A stretch of 64,000 bases of DNA, taken from assembly GCF_014648395.1 (NCBI RefSeq), contig NZ_BMRA01000009.1, forward strand, positions 269,265-333,264, in the 5' to 3' direction. The DNA comes from Micromonospora fulviviridis. GTDB lineage: Bacteria > Actinomycetota > Actinomycetes > Mycobacteriales > Micromonosporaceae. Every line of letters starts with the position of its first letter. Position 1 is the stretch's first letter. The translations under genes and the position numbers were made by a program. Of the stretch, positions 8,055-15,600 are shown piece by piece. The notes below the pieces were generated by a model that was not told where the DNA came from, did no database searches, and worked only from the letters and a program-made list of their open reading frames with translations.

Positions 8055-9002
8055 ATGGCAACCGTCACCACCCCCCGCCGCGCCCCCGGCGGCGCCGGCG
8101 TCATGCCCGACACGCCCGGCTGGGCGCGCTGGGCCAACGACCACCGCAAGTGGCTCTTCGCCGCGCCCGCGATGGCCTTCGTCGCCGCGTTGATCGTGAT
8201 CCCGCTGGGCTGGACCGCCTGGCTCAGCCTCACCGACGCCGAGGGGTCCGTCCGCGCCGAGAGCGAGTTCGTGGGCTTCCAGAACTACCTCGACGTGCTG
8301 TCGGACACCGACCGGTTCTGGCCGGCGGTCGGCCGCACCGCCGGCTTCACCCTCGTGGCGCTGCTGTTCGAGGTGGTCCTCGGCATGGCCATCGCGCTGC
8401 TGCTGTGGCGGCCGTTCAAGGGCCAGAAGTGGGTGCGCGTCGCCATCCTCATGCCGCTGGTCGCCACCCCGGTCGCGGTCGGCATGATGTGGCGGCTCAT
8501 CTTCGACCCGAACATCGGCCTGGCCAACCAGGTGCTCGGCTGGGTCGGCATCGGCCCGCAGCCCTGGCTCGCCGGGCAGCACTCCGCCCTGCCCACCACG
8601 ATCTTCATCGACGTGTGGCAGTGGACCCCCATGGTGGTGCTGATCCTGCTCGCCGGGCTCAGCTCGCTGTCCGAGGAACCCCAGGAGGCGGCGCGGATCG
8701 ACGGCGCCAGCACCTGGCAGCGGTTCCGGCACGTCACCCTGCCGCTGCTGATGCCCACGGTGATCGTCGCGATCCTGCTGCGCGGCATCGACGCGCTGAA
8801 GACCTTCGACATCCTCTACGCCACCAAGGGCCGCGGCGGCGGCTCCTTCCACGAGGTGGAGACCCTCAACGTGTACGCCTACGGGCTGAGCTTCGACTAC
8901 AACGAGTACGGCGTCTCGTCCACCGTCCTCATCCTCTTCTTCCTGATCATCATCGGGTCGATGTGGGCCCTGACCGCCCGGCGCAAGGAGGCCAAGCGAT
9001 GA
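8055..9002 (+). CDS. Sugar-type ABC transporter permease, MalF/UgpA type
   Basis: The 315-residue inner-membrane protein has six predicted spans, the first at about residues 35-57 (WLFAAPAMAFVAALIVIPLG). The cytoplasmic EAA loop EEPQEAARIDGASTWQRFRH near 215-234, followed by VTLPLLMPT, contacts the ATPase. GGAGA lies 7 bases before the ATG. The gene ends in ATGA with the second permease. No ATPase gene occurs anywhere in this operon, so a shared MsiK-type ATPase encoded elsewhere is expected, as for most actinobacterial sugar importers of this family. Confidence 0.93.
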   Translation: MATVTTPRRAPGGAGVMPDTPGWARWANDHRKWLFAAPAMAFVAALIVIPLGWTAWLSLTDAEGSVRAESEFVGFQNYLDVLSDTDRFWPAVGRTAGFTLVALLFEVVLGMAIALLLWRPFKGQKWVRVAILMPLVATPVAVGMMWRLIFDPNIGLANQVLGWVGIGPQPWLAGQHSALPTTIFIDVWQWTPMVVLILLAGLSSLSEEPQEAARIDGASTWQRFRHVTLPLLMPTVIVAILLRGIDALKTFDILYATKGRGGGSFHEVETLNVYAYGLSFDYNEYGVSSTVLILFFLIIIGSMWALTARRKEAKR

Positions 9003-9814
9003 AGGCCAGTCCCGCGTACCGGGTGTTCCGGGTGGTGGCGCTCGTCGTCGTGGTGCTGTCGCTGGTCACGCCGCTGCTGTGGATGATCGCCGCGTCGTTC
9101 AAGACCAACGTCGACATCTACGACACCGGCAAGGCGCTGGTCTTCTCACCCACCCTGGACAACTACGCGACCGTGCTCAAGCAGTCGCACTACGTCCAGT
9201 TCATCGGCAACAGCCTGTGGGTGGCGTTCGCCGCCACCGTGCTGTCGCTGCTGCTCGGCGTGCCGGCCGCGTACTCGATGAGCCGGTTCAACATGAAGAA
9301 GTCGGCCCTCGTGGTGCTGATGGCCCGGGTCATCCCCGGCGTCTCGCTGCTGGTTCCCTGGTACTACGTCTTCTCGAACCTGCAGCTGGTCGGCGGCTTC
9401 ACCGTGCTGATCCTCAGCCACATGTTCGTCTCGCTGCCGCTGATCGTCTACATCATGATGGGCTTCTTCGACGGCCTGCCCGAGGAGCTGGAGGAGGCGG
9501 CGCTGGTCGACGGGCTCACCCACATCGGCGCGTTCCGCCGGATCACCCTGCCGCTGTCCGTGCCGGGCATCGCCACCGCCGGCATCCTGTCCTTCATCTT
9601 CTCCTGGAACAACTTCATGTTCGCCCTGGTCCTGTCCGGGGCGGACACCAAGACCCTGCCCGTGGCGATCTTCGACTTCGTCGGCTACGCCAGCATCGAC
9701 TGGGGCGGCCTCATGGCCGCGGCCACCGTGGTCACCCTGCCGATCATGGTGATCGCCCTGTTCGTGCAGAAGTACGTGGTCTCCGGCCTGACCGCCGGCG
9801 CGACGAAGGGCTGA
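8999..9814 (+). CDS. Sugar-type ABC transporter permease, MalG/UgpE type
   Basis: The 271-residue partner permease has six hydrophobic spans and an EAA loop, EELEEAALVDGLTHIGAFRR, near residues 161-180, followed by ITLPLSVPGIATAG. The first span directly follows a short cytoplasmic N-terminus (MKASPAYRVFRVVALVVVVL). The start is fixed by the ATGA overlap with the previous permease. It forms the heterodimeric channel with the 8055-9002 product. Five bases separate its stop codon from the dehydratase gene, so transport and catabolism are on one message. Confidence 0.93.
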   Translation: MKASPAYRVFRVVALVVVVLSLVTPLLWMIAASFKTNVDIYDTGKALVFSPTLDNYATVLKQSHYVQFIGNSLWVAFAATVLSLLLGVPAAYSMSRFNMKKSALVVLMARVIPGVSLLVPWYYVFSNLQLVGGFTVLILSHMFVSLPLIVYIMMGFFDGLPEELEEAALVDGLTHIGAFRRITLPLSVPGIATAGILSFIFSWNNFMFALVLSGADTKTLPVAIFDFVGYASIDWGGLMAAATVVTLPIMVIALFVQKYVVSGLTAGATKG

Positions 9815-9819
9815 GCACC

Positions 9820-10968
9820 GTGACCACCATCGCGCGCATCGAGACCTTCCTGGTCGCCCCCCGCTGGCTCTTCGTCCGCGTGGAGACCGAATCCGGGATC
9901 GTCGGCTGGGGCGAGGCCACCTGCGAGGGTCGGTCCGAGACCGTCCGCGCCGCCGTCGACCAGCTCGCCGAGCTGCTGATCGGACGGGACGCGCTGCGCA
10001 TCGAGGACCACTGGCAGGTCATGACCAAGGGGTCGTTCTACCGGGGCGGCCCGATCCTGGCCAGCGCCGTGGCCGGCCTCGACCAGGCGCTCTGGGACAT
10101 CGCCGGCAAGCACTGGGGCGCGCCCGTGCACCAGCTGCTCGGCGGCCCGGTCCGGGACCGGATCCGGGTGTACGGCTGGGTCGGCGGCGACGAGCCCGGC
10201 GAGGTACGCGACCAGATCAGCGCCGCGGTCGAGTCCGGCCTCACCGCGGTCAAGATGAACGCCTCCGGCCGGATGAGCGCGGTGGCCTCGGTCGCCGAAC
10301 TCGACGGGGTGGTCCAGCGGGTGGCCGCCGCCCGCGAGGTGCTCGGTGACCACCGGGACGTCGCGGTCGACTTCCACGGCCGGTTCAGCCTGGCCAGCGC
10401 CCGCCGGGTCGCCCCGCTGCTCGAGCCCTACCGGCCGTTCTTCCTGGAGGAGCCGGTGGTGCCCGAGAACTCGCACCTGATCGGCGAGTTCGTCCGCTCC
10501 ACCACCACGCCGGTGTCCACGGGGGAGCGGCTCTACAGCCGGCAGGAGTTCCTGCCCGTCCTCCAGGCCGGCATCGCGGTGGCCCAGCCGGACCTCTCGC
10601 ACGCCGGCGGCATCACCGAGGTCCGCAAGATCGCCGCGCTGGCCGAGGTGTACGACGTCCAGCTCGCCCCGCACTGCCCGCTCGGCCCGATCGCCCTCGC
10701 GGCCTGCCTCCAGGTCGGCTTCGCCACGCCGAACTACCTGATCCAGGAGCAGAGCATCGGCATCCACTACAACCTCGGCGCCGAGGTGCTCGACTACTGC
10801 CTCGACAAGACGCCACTGACCTTCGTGGACGGGTACGTCGAACGGCTCACGGCGCCCGGCCTGGGTATCGAGATCGACGAGGCGGCGGTGCGCGCCGCCG
10901 ACAAGCGCGGCCACGCCTGGCGCAGCCCCATGTGGCGGCACCGGGACGGCTCCTACGCGGAATGGTGA
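9820..10968 (+). CDS. dgoD: D-galactonate dehydratase (enolase superfamily)
   Basis: The 382-residue enzyme converts D-galactonate to 2-keto-3-deoxy-D-galactonate in the cytoplasm. From memory it is strikingly close to E. coli DgoD over the whole length. The shared features include PRWLFVRVETESGIVGWGEA, SFYRGGPILASAVAGLDQAL, the metal and base region VAVDFHGRFS (His near residue 186), FLEEPV, QPDLSHAGGITE, the catalytic HCPLGPIALAACLQ and the closing WRHRDGSYAEW. The length also matches. GTG at 9820 follows the permease stop by 5 bases. Galactonate is the best substrate guess; closely related enolase-superfamily enzymes can act on gluconate or other epimers. Confidence 0.9.
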   Translation: MTTIARIETFLVAPRWLFVRVETESGIVGWGEATCEGRSETVRAAVDQLAELLIGRDALRIEDHWQVMTKGSFYRGGPILASAVAGLDQALWDIAGKHWGAPVHQLLGGPVRDRIRVYGWVGGDEPGEVRDQISAAVESGLTAVKMNASGRMSAVASVAELDGVVQRVAAAREVLGDHRDVAVDFHGRFSLASARRVAPLLEPYRPFFLEEPVVPENSHLIGEFVRSTTTPVSTGERLYSRQEFLPVLQAGIAVAQPDLSHAGGITEVRKIAALAEVYDVQLAPHCPLGPIALAACLQVGFATPNYLIQEQSIGIHYNLGAEVLDYCLDKTPLTFVDGYVERLTAPGLGIEIDEAAVRAADKRGHAWRSPMWRHRDGSYAEW

Positions 10969-10970
10969 TC

Positions 10971-11594
10971 ATGACCCTCGACCTCACCGCCGAACTCGCC
11001 GCCACCCGCCTGCTGGCGGTCATCCGCGGCACCGACCCGGCCGCCGCCATCGCCACCGGCACCGCCCTGCTCGCCGAGGGTGTCCGCGTGGTCGAGGTGG
11101 CCCTGACGACGCCCGGCGCGCTGGACGCCATCGCCGCGATCCGGGCCGCCGCCCCGCCCGGCTCCCTGGTCGGCGCGGGCACCGTGCTCACCCCGGCCGC
11201 CGTCGCCGACGTGGCCGCGGCCGGCGCGCAGTTCGTCGTCACCCCGGCCGTCGTCGACTCGATCGGCGAGGCGGTCCGCCGCGGGCTGCCGGTGGCCGCC
11301 GGCGCGCTGACCCCGACCGAGGCGTACGCGGCGGTCCGGGCGGGAGCCGCCGCCGTGAAGCTCTTCCCGGCCTCGCTGGGCGGCCCCGCGTACCTGAAGG
11401 CGCTGCGCGACCCCTTCCCGGCCATCCCGTTCGTCGCGGTCGGCGGGGTGGGGCTTGCCGAGCTGCCCGGCTATCTCGCCGCCGGGGCCATCGCCGTCGG
11501 CGTCGGCGGTCCGCTGGTCGGCGACGCCGCCTCCGGCGGCGACCTCGACGCCCTCCGCGAGCGGGCCCGCGCCTACCTGGCCGCCGTCGCATGA
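10971..11594 (+). CDS. 2-keto-3-deoxy-6-phospho(galacto/glucon)ate aldolase
   Basis: A class I (Schiff-base) aldolase of 207 residues that cleaves KDPG or KDPGal to pyruvate and glyceraldehyde 3-phosphate. The family landmarks are RLLAVIRG, the glutamate in GVRVVEVALTTPGAL, GAGTVLTP, the lysine in AAAVKLFPASLGGPAYLKAL, and VAVGGVGL near the phosphate site. The start lies 2 bases after the dehydratase stop, and the end overlaps a 14-codon reading frame. Whether it prefers the galacto (DgoA) or gluco (Eda) epimer cannot be told by eye. With one aldolase in the locus it may have to serve both. Confidence 0.88.
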   Translation: MTLDLTAELAATRLLAVIRGTDPAAAIATGTALLAEGVRVVEVALTTPGALDAIAAIRAAAPPGSLVGAGTVLTPAAVADVAAAGAQFVVTPAVVDSIGEAVRRGLPVAAGALTPTEAYAAVRAGAAAVKLFPASLGGPAYLKALRDPFPAIPFVAVGGVGLAELPGYLAAGAIAVGVGGPLVGDAASGGDLDALRERARAYLAAVA

Positions 11595-11635
11595 CCGCCG
11601 CCGACCTCGACACCCACCCCGGGACCGTCGCATGA
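11591..11635 (+). other. 14-codon minicistron bridging aldolase and kinase genes
   Basis: The ATG at 11591 overlaps the aldolase stop as ATGA, and the TGA at 11633 overlaps the kinase ATG (11632), again as ATGA. Read in between, it encodes 14 residues beginning MTAADLDTHPGTVA. A ribosome that ends the aldolase could reinitiate here and be carried exactly to the kinase start. No Shine-Dalgarno sequence is evident for the kinase itself. This is a structural reading; translation is not proven. Confidence 0.4.
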
Positions 11636-12585
11636 GCGGACTCGACCTGCTCACCCTCGGCGAGGCGCTGGTCTCGCTGCGCTCGACCGGGCCGCTCGCG
11701 GTCGGTGGCGCGCTCACCCCGCACCTGGCCGGGGCGGAGGCCAACGTGGCGATCGGGCTGGCCCGGCTCGGCCACCGGGCGGCGTTCGCCGGCCGGGTCA
11801 GCGACGACGAGCTGGGCACCTTCCTGTTGCGCCAGCTCCGCGCCGAGGGCGTCGACGTGACGCACGTGGTCCGCGACCCCGACCGCCCGGTCGGGCTCAT
11901 GTTCCTGGAGCGGCGCACCGCCGACCTGACCCGGGTGCTCTACCAGCGGGCCGGCTCGGCCGGGTCGGCGCTCGGCATCGATGACCTGCGGCCTGCCCTG
12001 GCGGCCGGCGCCCGGGTGCTGCACCTGACCGGGATCACCCCGGCGCTCTCCGACCGCGCCCGGGAGGCCACCGCGTGGGCCGCCGAGACGGCCGCCCGGG
12101 CCGGGACGCTGGTCTGCCTCGACGTCAACCACCGGGCGAAGCTGTGGTCGCGGGACGCCGCGCGGGCCGTGCTCACCCCGCTCGCCGGGCACGCCTCGGT
12201 CGTGGTCGCCTCGGCCGACGAGCTGGACCTGGTCGGCGCCCCCGGCGCGGACGAGGAGACGCTGGCGGCCGGGCTGCTGGCCCGGGGCGTGTCGACCGTG
12301 CTCGTGAAGCTCGGCGGCGACGGCGCCCGGGCGTACACCCGGGACGGCCGCCGGGACGCGGCGGCGCTGCCCGTGACGGCGGTCGACACCGTCGGCGCGG
12401 GGGACGCCTTCACGGCCGGCTACCTCTCCGGCCACCTGGACGGGCTCGACCTGGCCGGGCGGCTGCGCCGCGCGGTCACCCTCGGCGCCTTCGCCGTCGC
12501 CGGACACGGCGACTGGGAGACCCTGCCGCGCCGGGACGAGCTGTCCCTCCTGGACTCCCGGCAACCCGGCGACACCCTTCGCTGA
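11632..12585 (+). CDS. PfkB-family 2-keto-3-deoxy-sugar-acid kinase
   Basis: The 317-residue cytosolic kinase begins LDLLTLGEALVSLRSTGPLA, with the early glycine pair at AGAEANVAIGLARLG, and ends with the PfkB signature VDTVGAGDAFTAGYLSG, whose Asp is the catalytic base. Family members of this length next to KDPG aldolases phosphorylate 2-keto-3-deoxygluconate or 2-keto-3-deoxygalactonate at O6. That step links both dehydratases in the operon to the aldolase. The start is the ATG in the ATGA overlap. A role as a general ribokinase-type enzyme cannot be excluded. Confidence 0.88.
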   Translation: MSGLDLLTLGEALVSLRSTGPLAVGGALTPHLAGAEANVAIGLARLGHRAAFAGRVSDDELGTFLLRQLRAEGVDVTHVVRDPDRPVGLMFLERRTADLTRVLYQRAGSAGSALGIDDLRPALAAGARVLHLTGITPALSDRAREATAWAAETAARAGTLVCLDVNHRAKLWSRDAARAVLTPLAGHASVVVASADELDLVGAPGADEETLAAGLLARGVSTVLVKLGGDGARAYTRDGRRDAAALPVTAVDTVGAGDAFTAGYLSGHLDGLDLAGRLRRAVTLGAFAVAGHGDWETLPRRDELSLLDSRQPGDTLR

Positions 12586-12608
12586 CCCACCCCGAGAAAG
12601 GCATCCGC

Positions 12609-13838
12609 GTGAAGATCGTCGCAGCGGACGTGATCGTCTCCAGCCCCGACCGCAACTTCGTCACCGTCAAGATCACCACCGACGAGGGTCTCACCGGGCT
12701 GGGCGACGGCACCCTCAACGGCCGGGAGCTGGCCGTCGCGTCCTACCTGGCCGACCACGTCGTCCCCCTGCTGATCGGGCGGGACCCGCACCGCATCGAG
12801 GACACCTGGCAGTTCCTGTACCGGTCGGCCTACTGGCGGCGCGGGCCGGTCACCATGGCCGCCATCGCCGCCGTCGACGTGGCGCTCTGGGACATCAAGG
12901 CCAAGGCCGCCGGGATGCCGCTCTACCAGCTCCTCGGCGGCGCGTCCCGGACCGGGATCATGGCGTACGGGCACGCCTCCGGCCGGGACCTGCCCGAGCT
13001 GTTCGACTCGATCCGCGCGCACCTGGAGCTGGGCTACCGGTCCATCCGGGTGCAGACCGCGGTACCCGGCATCAACGCCGTGTACGGCGTCGCCGCCCAG
13101 CCCAGCATCGACGGCAAGCGGTACGACTACGAGCCCGCCCAGCGCATCCCGCTGCCCGCCGAGGAGGACTGGGACACCCGCGCCTACCTGCGCCACCTGC
13201 CCGGCGTGTTCGAGGCGGTCCGCAACGAGTTCGGCCCCGAGCTGCCGCTGCTGCACGACGGCCACCACCGGATGACCCCCATCCAGGCCGCGAAGCTCGG
13301 CAAGGCGCTCGAACCGTACGACCTGTTCTGGCTGGAGGACTGCACGCCGGCGGAGAACCAGGAGGCGCTGCGGCTGGTCCGCCAGCACACCACCACCCCG
13401 CTGGCCATCGGCGAGGTCTTCAACACCGTGTGGGACTACCAGACGCTGATCCGGGAACAGCTGATCGACTACGTCCGGTCCGCCGTCACCCACACCGGAG
13501 GCATCACCGCGATGCGCAAGCTGCTCGACTACGCGGCCCAGTACCAGATCAAGTCCGGCATCCACGGCCCCACCGACATCTCGCCGGTCGGCATGGCCGC
13601 CGCACTCCACCTGGACCTGGCCATCCACAACTTCGGCATCCAGGAGTACATGCAGCACGGCCCGCTCACCAACGAGGTGTTCCGGCAGTCGTTCACCTTC
13701 GCCGACGGCTACCTGCACCCGGGCGAGCAGCCCGGCCTCGGCGTCGAGCTCGACGAGGAGGCGGCCGCCCGGTTCCCGTACCAGCCGGCGTACCTGCCGT
13801 TCAACCGGCTCAAGGACGGCACCGTCCATGACTGGTGA
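12609..13838 (+). CDS. manD: D-mannonate dehydratase (ManD/RspA-type enolase superfamily)
   Basis: A 409-residue enzyme that removes water from D-mannonate (or slowly D-gluconate) to give 2-keto-3-deoxygluconate. Family features are the start KIVAADVIVSSPDRNFVTVK, TWQFLYRSAYWRRGPVTMAA, the mid-protein YGVAAQPSIDGKRYDYEPAQ loop typical of ManD, LLHDGHHRMTP, WLEDCTPAENQ, GEVFNTVWDYQ, THTGGITAMRKL and HGPTDISPVGMAAALHLDLA. GAGAAAGG lies 9 bases before the GTG. The 3' end overlaps the kinase gene by 11 bases. ManD proteins vary from very efficient to nearly inactive, so activity is likely but not certain. Confidence 0.9.
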   Translation: MKIVAADVIVSSPDRNFVTVKITTDEGLTGLGDGTLNGRELAVASYLADHVVPLLIGRDPHRIEDTWQFLYRSAYWRRGPVTMAAIAAVDVALWDIKAKAAGMPLYQLLGGASRTGIMAYGHASGRDLPELFDSIRAHLELGYRSIRVQTAVPGINAVYGVAAQPSIDGKRYDYEPAQRIPLPAEEDWDTRAYLRHLPGVFEAVRNEFGPELPLLHDGHHRMTPIQAAKLGKALEPYDLFWLEDCTPAENQEALRLVRQHTTTPLAIGEVFNTVWDYQTLIREQLIDYVRSAVTHTGGITAMRKLLDYAAQYQIKSGIHGPTDISPVGMAAALHLDLAIHNFGIQEYMQHGPLTNEVFRQSFTFADGYLHPGEQPGLGVELDEEAAARFPYQPAYLPFNRLKDGTVHDW

Positions 13839-14373
13839 GCGGCCGCCCACCCGGCACGTCGTGGTGATGGGCGTGTCCGGCGCGGGCAAGACGACCGTGG
13901 CCCGGGGGATCAGCGAGCTGACCGGCCTGCGGTTCGCCGAGGCCGACGAGTTCCACTCGGCCGCCAACGTGGCCCGGATGCGCGCCGGCGTGCCGCTCGA
14001 CGACGCGGACCGCTGGCCCTGGCTGCGCGCCCTGGCCGGCTGGATGGCGGACCGGCACGCCGAGGGGGTGTCCACCGTGCTGACCTGCTCGGCGCTCAAA
14101 CGCGCGTACCGGGACGTGCTGCGGCAGGGGCCGGCGGACGTGGAGTTCCTGCACCTGGACGGTGCCTCCGCGCTGATCCGGGACCGGTTGGACCGGCGGG
14201 TCGGCCACTACATGCCGGCCAGCCTGTTCGACTCGCAGCGGGCCATCCTGGAGCACCTGGGGCCGGACGAGTCCGGCGTGGTGCTGGAGGTGGCGGCGCC
14301 GCCGGACGAGCTGGTCCGGGCGGCGGTACGCCGGCTCGGCCTGCCGGTGCGCGCCGCGGTCGCCGGCCCCTGA
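13828..14373 (+). CDS. gntK: Gluconokinase (GntK family)
   Basis: The 181-residue P-loop kinase phosphorylates D-gluconate at O6, feeding the pentose phosphate pathway. Visible features are VMGVSGAGKTTVARGI (Walker A, residues about 13-28), FAEADEFHSAANVARMRAGV with the family's D-x-x-H/S-x-x-x-N-x-x-K/R-M pattern, PLDDADRWPWLRALAGWM, and CSALKRAYRDVLR. It is the last gene of the operon and is coupled to manD by an 11-base overlap. A hairpin follows the stop codon. Its presence implies that the importer brings in gluconate as well as other hexonates, or that gluconate arises from them. Confidence 0.92.
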   Translation: MTGERPPTRHVVVMGVSGAGKTTVARGISELTGLRFAEADEFHSAANVARMRAGVPLDDADRWPWLRALAGWMADRHAEGVSTVLTCSALKRAYRDVLRQGPADVEFLHLDGASALIRDRLDRRVGHYMPASLFDSQRAILEHLGPDESGVVLEVAAPPDELVRAAVRRLGLPVRAAVAGP

Positions 14374-14380
14374 CGGGCGT

Positions 14381-14415
14381 CGCCGGCTCGTGCGCGGGTC
14401 GCCCGCGAGCCGGCG
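14381..14415. terminator. Terminator hairpin at the end of the hexonate operon
   Basis: CGCCGGCTCG pairs with CGAGCCGGCG, and an inner CGCGGG/CCCGCG helix can also form. It lies between the convergent gluconokinase and SEC-C genes and can serve both. Confidence 0.65.
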
Positions 14416-14416
14416 G

Positions 14417-14836
14417 TCAGTCGGGTAGCGCGTCCAGGTAGACCCAGCGGCCGTCCTCCCGGACGAACCGGCTGTGCTCGGCCACCGTGCCGGGCCGGCC
14501 GGCCTCCCGGTAGTGCGCCCGGAACCGGACCGTGCCCTCGGTGTCGAACAGGCCGCCCCGGTCGGTGTCGAGCACCTCCAGCCGGGTCCACCGGGTGCCC
14601 GGGTCCAGCGCCAGCCGGGGCGGCCGGGTGGTGGAGTGCCAGGTGCGCAGCAGGTGCGCGGCGTCGCCCACCGCGAAGGCGCTGTAGCGGGAGCGCATCA
14701 GCGCCTCGGCGGTGGCCGCCGCCGATTCGCCCCGGTGGATCGGCCCGCAGCAGTCCGCGTACGGCAGGCCGGAGCCGCAGGGACAGGGCCCGCCGGTCGG
14801 GTCGGCCGCGCTCCGGCGGGCATCGCGTTTCGCCAC
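14417..14836 (-). CDS. YchJ-family (UPF0225) SEC-C motif protein
   Basis: A 139-residue protein. PCPCGSGLPYADCCGPIHRG at residues about 17-36 is a SEC-C zinc-binding motif (C-x-C-x8-C-C, here CPCGSGLPYADCC). The rest, with ALMRSRYSAFAVGDAAHLLR, matches the NTF2-like fold of the YchJ family. Family members are small and soluble, and their biochemical role is unknown. It is convergent with the hexonate operon. The histone-like gene upstream lies 21 bases away on the same strand but in the opposite order (it ends at 14858), so the two could share a transcript. Confidence 0.9.
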   Translation of the reverse strand: MAKRDARRSAADPTGGPCPCGSGLPYADCCGPIHRGESAAATAEALMRSRYSAFAVGDAAHLLRTWHSTTRPPRLALDPGTRWTRLEVLDTDRGGLFDTEGTVRFRAHYREAGRPGTVAEHSRFVREDGRWVYLDALPD

Positions 14837-14857
14837 GGGGTCATTCTCGCCGACGGC

Positions 14858-15439
14858 TCACCGGGCGCTCGTCCGGGCCGTCCGCCGCGTGCCGAACGAC
14901 TCCATGGTGGTCGCCTTCTTCGCCGGCGTACGCGTCGCGGCGACCCGCTGGGCCTTGGCGCCGGCGGCGGCCTTCTTGGCGGTGGCCGCGCGGGCCGTGC
15001 CCTTGGCGGCCGGGGCCTTCTTCGCCGTGGTCCGCGTGGTCGGGGCCTTCTTCACCGTCCTCCTGGTACCGGGCGCCTTCTTGGCCACGGCCTTCTTGGC
15101 GGGCGCCTTCTTCGCCACGGCCTTCTTGGCAGGCGCCTTCTTTGCCGCGGCCTTGGTGGCGGGGGCCTTCTTCGCCGCCGTGGTGGCCTTCTTCGCGGCG
15201 ACCGCCTTGGCGGTGGGCCTGCGGGTGGGCGTGGCGGTGGTGGCCGAGGTGGCCTTCTTCCGCGCCGCGCGCGCGGTGGTCGGGGTCGGCTTCCCGCCGG
15301 GGGTCTTGGCGGCGGTCGCCCCGGTCGCCCGCTTGGTGGCGGTCGCGACCTTCTTCGCCGCGGCCTTGTTCGGCATCGGCGCCTTGCGGGCCCCGGTGGC
15401 TTTCCTGGCGCTGCTCGGTCTGGTGGCCGCCTGGGCCAT
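14858..15439 (-). CDS. Lys/Ala-rich histone H1-like nucleoid protein
   Basis: The 193-residue protein is almost entirely Ala, Lys, Thr, Arg and Pro. The middle holds tandem AKKAPAKKAVAKKAP-type units (about residues 95-150), as in the C-terminal tail of eukaryotic histone H1 and of the actinobacterial HupB/HU tails. There is no HU globular domain, so it is a tail-only protein, expected to be disordered and to bind DNA or RNA non-specifically. The direct repeats seen in the DNA at about 15000-15180 are simply this coding pattern. The opposite strand gives a false membrane protein. AGGAACG precedes the ATG. Function in chromosome compaction is inference. Confidence 0.8.
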   Translation of the reverse strand: MAQAATRPSSARKATGARKAPMPNKAAAKKVATATKRATGATAAKTPGGKPTPTTARAARKKATSATTATPTRRPTAKAVAAKKATTAAKKAPATKAAAKKAPAKKAVAKKAPAKKAVAKKAPGTRRTVKKAPTTRTTAKKAPAAKGTARAATAKKAAAGAKAQRVAATRTPAKKATTMESFGTRRTARTSAR

Positions 15440-15585
15440 CGTTCCTCCTCGCGGTCCGCCGCGGCCCGGACGGGTGCGTCCGGCGGTCGGGCCGGCCGGC
15501 CCGCGCGGCGCGCGTGTCTTCCCACCGCGTCGGTGGTCAAACCCGGCGCGGGCAACGCCACCGGCCGCCGGCGTTTGCGGGCCGG

Positions 15586-15591
15586 TAGTGC
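15586..15591 (+). promoter_or_regulatory. -10 box TAGTGC of a probable leaderless gene
   Basis: TAGTGC ends 9 bases before the ATG at 15601, and there is no ribosome-binding site. It fits the leaderless pattern described for 3670. Confidence 0.45.
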
Positions 15592-15600
15592 AATGACGGC

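Noticed and set aside
15000..15180. Direct repeats suggesting a repeat array
   Set aside because: They are the coding repeats of AKKAP units, with no spacer structure.
14712..15596. A plus-strand frame resembling a membrane protein (AFFAVV, AFFTVL)
   Set aside because: It is the antisense of the Lys/Ala-rich H1-like gene; AAG/GCC codons read backwards give Phe and Ala.
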